Origin: JARYLZ01 sp964388275
Lineage (GTDB): Bacteria > Bacteroidota > Ignavibacteria > SZUA-365
DNA length: 64,000 nt
Reading direction: 5' to 3'
Assembly: GCA_964388275.1 (NCBI GenBank)
Contig: CAYLZD010000023.1
Coordinates: 1 to 64,000 of the forward strand
The first letter of the stretch is position 1; each line of letters starts with the position of its first letter. Shown here piece after piece: positions 46,982 to 54,377 of this stretch. The position numbers were made by a program, and so were the translations under genes. The notes beneath the pieces are model-generated. The model did no database searches and was not told the origin of the DNA. It saw only the letters and a list, made by a program, of their open reading frames with translations.

Positions 46982-47647
46982 TTACTCCTGGTCGAAGAAG
47001 TCCATGTACTCCCTCACGAACGGATTGACTTCCCGCTCCCGCCCGATCGTGGTGGCGCCTCCATGCCCGGGATACACGGCGGTTCGAGCCGGCAGCGGCA
47101 ATAATTCCCGCCGGATGGATTCCATCAAGGTTTCCCAGTCGCCGCCGGGCAGATCGGTGCGGCCGACGCTCCCCTCGAACAACACGTCTCCGGTGAATAC
47201 GATGCCCAACCGGCTCTCATACAAACCGATGTGGCCGGGTGTATGCCCGGGCAAGTGCAGCACACGGAAATGCAGCGATCCGCGGCGCAACTCCGAGCCT
47301 GCTTCGGCGAAACCGGATGCCTTGATACCTGCAATCGGCGCCGACGATGGGTATCCGAATGAATGCGGATGCTCGAGAGCTGCTTCATCGGACCTGTGGA
47401 TCAACACAGGCGCTTCGAGCATCCCGGCCAGAGCGGCCGCATCGGCAGTGTGATCCCAATGACCGTGAGTTATCACGATCGTGGCCTCCACAATAGATCT
47501 CGATTTCAACACTTCCGTGACTGCGCTTGCGCAACCCGGTGGTGCGTCCACCACGACAGCCGACCGGGCCGCGGCATCCACGGCGATATACGAGTTTGTA
47601 GACAACGGTCCGCTCGTGAAAGCCAGAATCTCGATTTTTTCACTCAT
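46982..47647 (-). CDS. MBL-fold metallo-hydrolase (glyoxalase II-like)
   Basis: The 221-residue protein has the full metallo-beta-lactamase signature: THGHWDH (His61, His63, Asp65, His66), the later HLPGHTPGH, the bridging Asp in FTGDVLFEGSVGRTDLPGGD, and YPGHG. It probably hydrolyses a thioester or similar substrate in the cytoplasm, as in YcbL/glyoxalase-II relatives; the substrate cannot be told from sequence. AAAGG seven bases before ATG 47647 supports this start over upstream TTG/ATG codons. The gene is divergent from the Omp28-like gene at 47804. Confidence 0.9.
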   Translation of the reverse strand: MSEKIEILAFTSGPLSTNSYIAVDAAARSAVVVDAPPGCASAVTEVLKSRSIVEATIVITHGHWDHTADAAALAGMLEAPVLIHRSDEAALEHPHSFGYPSSAPIAGIKASGFAEAGSELRRGSLHFRVLHLPGHTPGHIGLYESRLGIVFTGDVLFEGSVGRTDLPGGDWETLMESIRRELLPLPARTAVYPGHGGATTIGREREVNPFVREYMDFFDQE

Positions 47648-47803
47648 TTTCATCCTTTGCAACTTGAATCATGCGGGCAGTGCCGCGTTCGGAAAGCTAC
47701 GTTCGGAGACCATTTTATTCAAGCGTTTGCGCGTTTCATTTGACCGCACGATCTCGTAGATTCCGGCAGACACGCGAAGACGACAACAAGGAAAGGAAAC
47801 ATA

Positions 47804-49816
47804 ATGAGAACTGTGCGATCGATTACAACTCTTGCGGCGCTCCTGTTTTGCGCCGCCACGGCTTTCTCCCAACATCCCAGGATGATGCTTGTTGAGGAAG
47901 GCACGAATGCCAGCTGTCCTCCCTGCGCCAGGGAAAATCCGACATTCGAGAAATATCTTGAATCGCCTCACATCCTGACGAAAGTCATTCCAGTCGTTTA
48001 CCATGCTTCCTGGCCGGGACGCGACGTTATGTACTCAGCGAATCCGGCCATGCACACCGCGCGCATCGTGGATTACTACCGGATCAGCGGCGTTCCTACT
48101 GTCGTGGTCAACGGCCGTCTTCCCAGCCGCGTGACCGGGGGCTGGGACGGCGCTCCGTCCGATACGATCGCGATCAACAACGCCCTCGCGGGTTATTCTG
48201 CTGTTTCCCCGCTTTCCTTCGAGATAAACGAACAGGCGAGCGGCGCGGACGTAAGCCTCGAAGTCAAGGTGAGCAGCACGTCGGCCTTGAGCGGCAAGAA
48301 ACTCCGCATCGTCGTCGTAGAGGGGCACCATTATTACGCGAGCGCCGGAACCAACGGCGAGAAGAATTTCTACTACATCGCGCGCCTTATGCTGCCCTCG
48401 GCGGCCGGAGTCGATTTCTCGATCGGCGCGGACGAAACGAAGTCCTTCAATCACGCCTTCCAGGTCGACACGGCCTGGAACTCTAACGAGATCTACGTCG
48501 TGGCCTTCGTTCAGGACGACGCTACGCGCGAAGTGCTGCAGGCGGCGACCGATCGACTGCACATGGATTTCAAAGCCGACGATCCCGTCGCTTTGAGCGA
48601 GTGGGCGGGCGGTCCGCACTCCTTCGACGCGACTTTGAAAGCCCCTGCGGCGGGGGAGTATTCGCTGGCGACCCAGGCCTCCATGCCTGCCGCCTGGACG
48701 CATGAAATCCGCATCGACGGAGCACCCGTCGCGCTGCCCGCGACGCTGACGCTGGAAAAAGACCAATCGCTCGAATTTGCTCTGGCGATAGCGCCGTCCG
48801 ACAGTAAAAACCGTCTTGGAAGCGTCGACGTGGAGATACGCGGTCCTCTGGGGGCCTCGGCGAGGGAGTCATTCCGCCTGTACGCCAGGGACATCACGGC
48901 CCCCGTCCTGGTAATGGACGAAGGCAATCCCGCGATCGCCGCCTCATACGCCGCGGCGCTTGAACGCGGTCCGCATTCCTACGCCCTGGTCGGTTACGAG
49001 GACTTGCCCGTTTTCAATCTCAACGCTTTCGGCGCGCTCGTCTGCGAGGTCGGAAAAAATGTGCTGACGGAACAGGATGTGACCCTCCTGAAATCGTTTC
49101 TCGACCACGGCGGGAGGCTTTTCCTCATCGGCGCCGAAATCGCCTGGGGACTGGCTGATCCCGATGCAAGCACGAGCGGTTTCTACAGCGATCCCGGCTT
49201 CCTGCGGGATTATCTGCGCGCAGATTACGTCCGCGATGACAATCCTGCCTCGACTGTGCGCGGTGTTCCGGGCGATCCGATCGGCGACGGTTTCAACATA
49301 TCCTTTACCACCGGAATCCAGAACCAGGACACGCCGGACGAGATCGCCCCGCGGGCAGGCGCGTCGCCCGTGTTGTATTACGGAGCGGGCAACGAGGTTG
49401 CGGGCATCCGTTACGACGATGCGCAGAATCGGATCCTGTACTTCGGCTTCGGATTGGAAGGGATAGGACTCGTTGTGTCGCGCGGCGAGATTCTTTCTCG
49501 CGGGATTTCCTGGTTGTTGGCGCCGGTTTCGGTTGAGTCGGAGTTCACGACGCCGGACCAACTCTCCGTTGATTTATATCCTCAGCCGTCCGCAGGCTGG
49601 ATCACCGTTCCGCTGCAGGCATCCTCGGCATCCTTCGCCCGCATCGCGGTTTATGACATGGCGGGGCGCCTGACCGCGGCTTTTCCGCCTCGGGAAATTC
49701 CGGCCGGAAACTCTGAACTGCGCATCGATCTTACCGACATCCCCGCGGGAGACTACATAATTCACGTCGCCGCGAGCGGCGCGGCAACTTCCCGCGCCTT
49801 CAGAATTTTCCGCTGA
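47804..49816 (+). CDS. Omp28-like exported protein with CPPC thioredoxin-type motif and T9SS tail
   Basis: The 670-residue protein has a signal peptide (about 1-22, AFSQ). An Omp28/thioredoxin-like domain (about 27-250) begins with LVEEGTNASCPPCARENP, Cys38 and Cys41 forming a CxxC pair. Beta-sandwich segments (about 260-360), a ThuA/GATase-like stretch (about 370-570, LVMDEGNPAIAASYAAAL, GGRLFLIGAEIAWGL) and a divergent T9SS sorting domain (from LYPQPSAG, about 593) follow. Omp28 family members in Porphyromonas are surface proteins; a redox role for CPPC is possible but unproven. AGGAAA-type ribosome-binding sequence precedes the ATG. Another T9SS protein follows 84 bases downstream. Confidence 0.8.
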   Translation: MRTVRSITTLAALLFCAATAFSQHPRMMLVEEGTNASCPPCARENPTFEKYLESPHILTKVIPVVYHASWPGRDVMYSANPAMHTARIVDYYRISGVPTVVVNGRLPSRVTGGWDGAPSDTIAINNALAGYSAVSPLSFEINEQASGADVSLEVKVSSTSALSGKKLRIVVVEGHHYYASAGTNGEKNFYYIARLMLPSAAGVDFSIGADETKSFNHAFQVDTAWNSNEIYVVAFVQDDATREVLQAATDRLHMDFKADDPVALSEWAGGPHSFDATLKAPAAGEYSLATQASMPAAWTHEIRIDGAPVALPATLTLEKDQSLEFALAIAPSDSKNRLGSVDVEIRGPLGASARESFRLYARDITAPVLVMDEGNPAIAASYAAALERGPHSYALVGYEDLPVFNLNAFGALVCEVGKNVLTEQDVTLLKSFLDHGGRLFLIGAEIAWGLADPDASTSGFYSDPGFLRDYLRADYVRDDNPASTVRGVPGDPIGDGFNISFTTGIQNQDTPDEIAPRAGASPVLYYGAGNEVAGIRYDDAQNRILYFGFGLEGIGLVVSRGEILSRGISWLLAPVSVESEFTTPDQLSVDLYPQPSAGWITVPLQASSASFARIAVYDMAGRLTAAFPPREIPAGNSELRIDLTDIPAGDYIIHVAASGAATSRAFRIFR

Positions 49817-49900
49817 TAGGCGGCCGGGCGTCCGCCGGCGTACCGTGCCCGCGACCGATTCCGCGCAGGCTTGCGGGCGGCGCCGGCAGCATCGGGCAAG

Positions 49901-52237
49901 ATGCGCATGCCGATTTCCATCGCTTCATCCGCCGGTCGAACATGCTGTTCGGCGCTCGCCGCCGCCCTCGTGCTGATTGCCGTGCACGTCTGCGCCGCGA
50001 AAGCCCAGCGTCTGTACCCTGTCCGCGTGCTGGATCTCAACTCAATGAGGGGAAATCGGTTCCCGAATCTCCTCGGGCTTCAGGATATCGCGGTCGACGA
50101 GTCGAGGGGCTTGGCTTACGCCGTTTCCTCCACCCGCTGCGCCGTCGTGGATATGTCGGCGGCGCTGACGATTGCGTCCTTTCCTCTTCCGGGAGACGGA
50201 GCGTGCGAGTACCGCATATTGGGGATCAATTCCACCAGCGCCACGTTGCTTCTGCGCCGCTCGGATGAGCCGCACCGGCTTCTGGGCGTCAACGTTATCA
50301 ACGGCTCGACAACGGCGAGTTTCGACTCTCCCTCGAATATGCCGATCGCCGGCGCCGCCGCCGACCTCGCCGGCAATCGCGTGTTCGTCACCGACGGCAC
50401 CCCCGTCATACGCGTCCTGGACGGCACTTCGCTGCGGCAAAATGACATTATCGAGACCGCCGTGTCCATGCCGGCGGGCGCGCTCGCATATGACAGCGCC
50501 CGTGGACAGGTGGTGGTCTTGTCGAAGACCAGAATATCAGGCCGCGTTCATGCGCAGATATTCAACGGAAAGAGGCCTTATCAATTGTTCAGAGGGCTCT
50601 CTTGGGGCAGCGAGGAGGATTGTGATGCCGTGTTGCTCGATGCCCGGGAAGGAAGCATGGCATTGACCGGCGGCACTCTCGTAAAGGTGATCGGTCCCGC
50701 CGGTCTGGAGCAGGGTTCGTTCACGATCCCTGGCGGCATAAGTTCGGCCTCGCTAAACGCCTCCGACGGGATTCTGTATCTTGCTGACCGGTCGGCGCAC
50801 CTGCGGGCAGGTCCCTCCGGAAAACACGGCCTGATACACAGTGTGCGGATCGCGACGCTCGAACGCGATTCGATGAAAGCAGGAAACCGGATCGAGCGGC
50901 TTGCGGCCGACGGACGCGGTGGTTGCGTGGCGATGAACAGCATACGCGACAATAAGATCATTTTATTCCACCCGAAGTCAGGCGACATCCGCGAAGTCGA
51001 TGCGGGTGAAAGCGCCGATTGCCTCGCATGGGATCCTGTGAGACGCGAGATTCACGTATCGGACGCTCTCGGAGATGGAGACGGAATTTCGAGCGTGCGC
51101 CTGCCGCGCGAGGAGTTCAGCGTGCATCGCGGCGGCGCCTGGCCTGTGGCCATGGGATTCGACGAACACCTGCGGCGGCTGACCGTTTTCGATCACCTCG
51201 ACGCGACGATGACATTCTTTGATTTCAAGGACACGCTAAGCGCGGTGACGCTCGTTTTGCCCGGCTTGCCCGAGGCCAGAACCGACGACCTTTCTCACAT
51301 GGCTTACGACGCATCGGCGCATCTCGCCCTGATCTGCATTCCCGAACACAGCCGCTGGCTCATTGTTGACGCCGCGCGGCCAGCGGTGTTGAAAGAGGGT
51401 GCCGTCGACGGGCACTCTTTTCGGCCGACCGGAGAGGCCGGCCAATTGCAGGGCGCGATTCTGACCTCTCTGAACCGATTCTTTGTTTTGCGCGCGCAGG
51501 AGAAGATGCTCAATGTGTACGGCCTGAGCGACGGCGCGCTGTTGCGGGAGATCGATCTGGCCGGCCTGGATTGGGAGCGTGTTGCCCGGGCGGGCGAGGA
51601 CGCCCTGTTCGCCGATCCGCAATCTGGGCGCTTGTTCGTGGGTCCTTATCTGTTCAACGCCGAATCGCCGGAAACGCCGGCAGCGACCTTGCCCGACGCA
51701 TTCCGTTGTCTGGGGATATCGCGCGAAGGGGCGCGAATAATAGGTCTGGCGACCGCGAAGGATTCGCTGCGTTTCACCGTGCATGCGGCATCGGATCTGC
51801 GAGTCCTCATATCCGGAAGTCTGTATCCCGCAGGACTCGGGACCTCGGCGTCATTCTTTGATCCCCTGACCGCGAGACTGTTTCTCGCCGAACGCAAAAA
51901 TGCGCTTCTGCGCGAGTACTCAATGTCGCTTCTTCTGCCGGCCGGTCCTCCGCCCGGGCAGCCCGGGCATACGGCTTTGACGGCTCATCCAAATCCGGCG
52001 CCTGCGGTGTCGGGAATCCGAGTCACACTGAATCCCGGAGACGGCCGCTCGGCGGGAGGCGCCTGCGAATGGCTGATCTCCGACGAAACGGGCCGGATCG
52101 TCGCATCGTCGGCCGTGACCGAAGACGCCGTCACCGCGGGATTCGCAATCGAGACCGCCGGACTGGCTTCCGGCGCTTACCGGCTGCTCCTCCTCTACCG
52201 GGGAAGGATTTTCACGGCATCATTCGTTATTCGTTGA
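49901..52237 (+). CDS. Exported propeller-like protein with probable T9SS sorting domain
   Basis: The 778-residue protein has an N-terminal signal (about 8-36, ending AKAQR). A long series of strand-rich repeats of YVTN/WD-like character (GLAYAVSSTRCAVVDMS, NRVFVTDGTPVIRVLDG, AHLALICIPEHSRWLIVD) suggests one or two beta-propellers (about 40-690). The C-terminus (from AHPNPAP, about 700, to the final FVIR) looks like a divergent T9SS sorting domain. I start at ATG 49901; a TTG at 49871 is the upstream alternative. No enzyme signature was found. It follows the Omp28-like gene and may be co-transcribed with it. Confidence 0.7.
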   Translation: MRMPISIASSAGRTCCSALAAALVLIAVHVCAAKAQRLYPVRVLDLNSMRGNRFPNLLGLQDIAVDESRGLAYAVSSTRCAVVDMSAALTIASFPLPGDGACEYRILGINSTSATLLLRRSDEPHRLLGVNVINGSTTASFDSPSNMPIAGAAADLAGNRVFVTDGTPVIRVLDGTSLRQNDIIETAVSMPAGALAYDSARGQVVVLSKTRISGRVHAQIFNGKRPYQLFRGLSWGSEEDCDAVLLDAREGSMALTGGTLVKVIGPAGLEQGSFTIPGGISSASLNASDGILYLADRSAHLRAGPSGKHGLIHSVRIATLERDSMKAGNRIERLAADGRGGCVAMNSIRDNKIILFHPKSGDIREVDAGESADCLAWDPVRREIHVSDALGDGDGISSVRLPREEFSVHRGGAWPVAMGFDEHLRRLTVFDHLDATMTFFDFKDTLSAVTLVLPGLPEARTDDLSHMAYDASAHLALICIPEHSRWLIVDAARPAVLKEGAVDGHSFRPTGEAGQLQGAILTSLNRFFVLRAQEKMLNVYGLSDGALLREIDLAGLDWERVARAGEDALFADPQSGRLFVGPYLFNAESPETPAATLPDAFRCLGISREGARIIGLATAKDSLRFTVHAASDLRVLISGSLYPAGLGTSASFFDPLTARLFLAERKNALLREYSMSLLLPAGPPPGQPGHTALTAHPNPAPAVSGIRVTLNPGDGRSAGGACEWLISDETGRIVASSAVTEDAVTAGFAIETAGLASGAYRLLLLYRGRIFTASFVIR

Positions 52238-52426
52238 ACTCTCATCGACAGGCCGCCGCCCGACCAAGGAAGCGCCTTTCAGCGGGATCGGTGTTTCCAC
52301 GGCGATTCTTCGCCGTCCGGCGTCTTTGGCGGTGTTTCGCCGTTGCATATCTTATGACGCGCGGCCGGAACCGGGATACCGGAGAGCCGGGCGGGCATAG
52401 CCGCTTCGATCGTTAACACTTTGTCC

Positions 52427-53161
52427 ATGACAATACGACAGTTTCTATCCTCCCGCAAAGCGCTCAAAATCTATTTGATCGCTCTGGGCGCTATGCTGTT
52501 CCTTCTTGTTCTCGACATGTTTATCATGCCTTGGATCGTGCACAGCCGAGGCGAGATAACGATACCGGATGTGACCGGGAAACCCGTAAACATCGCCTGG
52601 CAGACGCTGGAGTACGGCGGATTGTCGCCGGTGCTGGCCGACACCGTCGCGAGCGACCGCTTGAAACCGGGCGCTGTGGCATACCAGAATCCGGTTGCCG
52701 GGAGCGTCGTGCGCGAAGGCAGAAACGTGTATCTCACCATAAGCGGAGGAGAAGAACAGGTCCAGGTTCCGAATCTCCGCGGCTGTTCCCTCCGCGATGC
52801 GCGCATCACACTTGAGCAGCTGGACCTCCTCCTCGGGACGGTGACGATGTCGCCGTCGACTCTGCCTGTCGAGACCGTGGTCTCGCAAAGCGTTTATACG
52901 GGACGCACCGTTCCGAAATCCACCCGCATAGATATTGCGGTCAGCAGCGGTCCGGAAATCGCGCAGCAGCCGGTGCCGAATCTCGTGTCTTTGAGTCTGG
53001 ACGAGGCGCAGACGCGTCTCGTGGAAGCCGGTCTGAGAGTCGGAGCGATAACGTACAGGTCCAGCCGCACGCTTGTGCCGAACACCGTGATCAGCCAGTC
53101 TCCCGCAGGAGGCCACATGGTCGATCCTCAGACGCCGATAGATCTCGTCATCTCGAATTGA
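52427..53161 (+). CDS. Membrane-anchored protein with three PASTA domains
   Basis: The 244-residue protein has a short cytoplasmic N-terminus and one membrane segment (about 14-36). Three consecutive PASTA domains follow (about 43-109, 112-178 and 182-244), each with the pattern V/I-P-x-L/V-x-G/S...A...L. PASTA domains bind peptidoglycan fragments or beta-lactams in kinases and penicillin-binding proteins; here no kinase or transpeptidase domain is attached, so it may be a cell-wall-sensing or structural protein. ATG 52427 is used in place of the TTG six bases upstream. A small gene follows nine bases after the stop. Confidence 0.88.
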   Translation: MTIRQFLSSRKALKIYLIALGAMLFLLVLDMFIMPWIVHSRGEITIPDVTGKPVNIAWQTLEYGGLSPVLADTVASDRLKPGAVAYQNPVAGSVVREGRNVYLTISGGEEQVQVPNLRGCSLRDARITLEQLDLLLGTVTMSPSTLPVETVVSQSVYTGRTVPKSTRIDIAVSSGPEIAQQPVPNLVSLSLDEAQTRLVEAGLRVGAITYRSSRTLVPNTVISQSPAGGHMVDPQTPIDLVISN

Positions 53162-53170
53162 CATCCGGTC

Positions 53171-53563
53171 ATGACCATCCACGAAATGCTGCAACAGGTG
53201 GCGTTGTTCTCATCGGGCGCTTACAGGCGCAGCGGCGATGTCAGCTCGATTGAAATTCCTCTTCCCGCTGGAAGAAGACAGATCATACTGGGACGTGTCG
53301 GTAAAGTGCGTGGCGAAGCTGTCGGGATTCTCAGCACTAAAGTCGGCCGACGGCATCCCGGGATGAATATCGCGCGGCTGCTCTCAATAAACGCAGCCCT
53401 GAGGCATTCCCGTATAGCGATGGTGGAAGAAGACGCGATAGTTCTCGTGGGTTATTTTCAGCTCGATGAAACCTCCATCCGCGAATGCGCGCCGATGCTG
53501 CAGGAAATGGCTGCAGTGGCGGATGACCTCGAACGGACGGAATTCGGGGAGGATGCGGAGTAG
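53171..53563 (+). CDS. Small soluble protein, unknown (possible YbjN/secretion-chaperone-like fold)
   Basis: I do not recognise this gene with certainty. The 130-residue product has no signal peptide and no membrane segment. It shows an alpha-beta pattern: an N-terminal helix, then strands (DVSSIEIPLPAGRRQIILGRV, EAVGILSTKVG), then ARLLSINAALRHSRIAMVEEDAIVLVGYFQLDETS and a C-terminal helix. This order resembles YbjN/type III chaperone-like folds, which is only an inference. It starts nine bases after the PASTA gene and ends eight bases before the convergent bshB1-like stop, so it is co-transcribed with the PASTA protein. Confidence 0.6.
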   Translation: MTIHEMLQQVALFSSGAYRRSGDVSSIEIPLPAGRRQIILGRVGKVRGEAVGILSTKVGRRHPGMNIARLLSINAALRHSRIAMVEEDAIVLVGYFQLDETSIRECAPMLQEMAAVADDLERTEFGEDAE

Positions 53564-53571
53564 CTGCGTCT

Positions 53572-54327
53572 TCACTTTCCCAAGACGTCACTCTCCCTCT
53601 GCGTCACGTCCCACATCATCATTTCCACCGGCAGGCCTAACGGCTGCATTGGTTCATAACCCTCACCGTATCTCGCCCCGATCAGGAATCCCAGGCGGCG
53701 TGAGCGTGCGACCAGCGCCTCGATGAAATCGGGCGTGCTGATATATGTATCGGGGCCTTCGGTATCTACGCCGGTATGAAACTGCGAGGCGTAGCAGCGG
53801 ATGGCCGCCATTTTCCTTTCCTGCGCACCGGAGACATCGACGATGATCGGCGGTTGGAAATCCCAGGTCATCATGTACGCGAAGATCCGAGCGGGCCTGT
53901 GCGGGCGTTGCGGCACGCCCTCGATTTCGGTCCGGACCTTCTCCAAGCCGGCGGCGAAAGCGGCGTCGCGCGCCAACGCCGAAGCGTGCTCGTGGTCCGG
54001 GTGGCGGTCGGCGCGGGGCGGTATCAGAAGCGTGCCGGGGCGCAAAGCGCGTATGGTGCGGATCAAGGCCAGACGGTTCTCGAAGGTATTTGAAATGTCG
54101 CCGTCGGGAATGCCGACGTTGACGCGCGCATCGAGGCCCAGCACGGCGCTCGCCGCCGCGCTCTCCTTCGAGCGAAGCTCAGGCGCGCCCCGGGTTGAAA
54201 GCTCGCCCCTCGTCAGGTCGACTATCCCGATTCGTCTGCCGGCTCGCTTCATCATGAGCAGCGCGCCGGAGCAGTAGAGTTCCGCGTCGTCGGGATGGGG
54301 GGAGATGGCGATTATGTCGAGGGACAC
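53572..54327 (-). CDS. bshB1: BshB1-type N-acetyl-glucosaminyl deacetylase (PIG-L family)
   Basis: BshB1 removes acetyl from GlcNAc-malate during bacillithiol synthesis. The 251-residue protein starts with DIIAISPHPDDAEL (His11, Asp14 as zinc ligands) and contains VDLTRGELSTRGAPELR, GIPDGDI, DRHPDHEHA (His112 as third ligand) and the C-terminal IGARYGEGYEPMQPLGL, a close match to the BshB1 subgroup. The frame is open far upstream, but conserved sequence begins at the GTG at 54327, right next to a heptad repeat. No bshA or bshC is in the window, so the pathway assignment is by similarity only. Confidence 0.85.
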   Translation of the reverse strand: MSLDIIAISPHPDDAELYCSGALLMMKRAGRRIGIVDLTRGELSTRGAPELRSKESAAASAVLGLDARVNVGIPDGDISNTFENRLALIRTIRALRPGTLLIPPRADRHPDHEHASALARDAAFAAGLEKVRTEIEGVPQRPHRPARIFAYMMTWDFQPPIIVDVSGAQERKMAAIRCYASQFHTGVDTEGPDTYISTPDFIEALVARSRRLGFLIGARYGEGYEPMQPLGLPVEMMMWDVTQRESDVLGK

Positions 54328-54331
54328 GGGA

Positions 54332-54366
54332 GTATAGAGTAAAGAGTAAAGAGTAAAGAGGGAAGG
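54332..54366. repeat. Diverged heptanucleotide array (GTAAAGA)n
   Basis: Five 7-base units (GTATAGA, GTAAAGA three times, GGGAAGG) fill the gap between the start of the deacetylase gene and the stop of the upstream gene. The period and the G-T-R-A-R-G-A pattern match the arrays at 11621 and 32573. Confidence 0.75.
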
Positions 54367-54377
54367 GGGTGGTAGGG

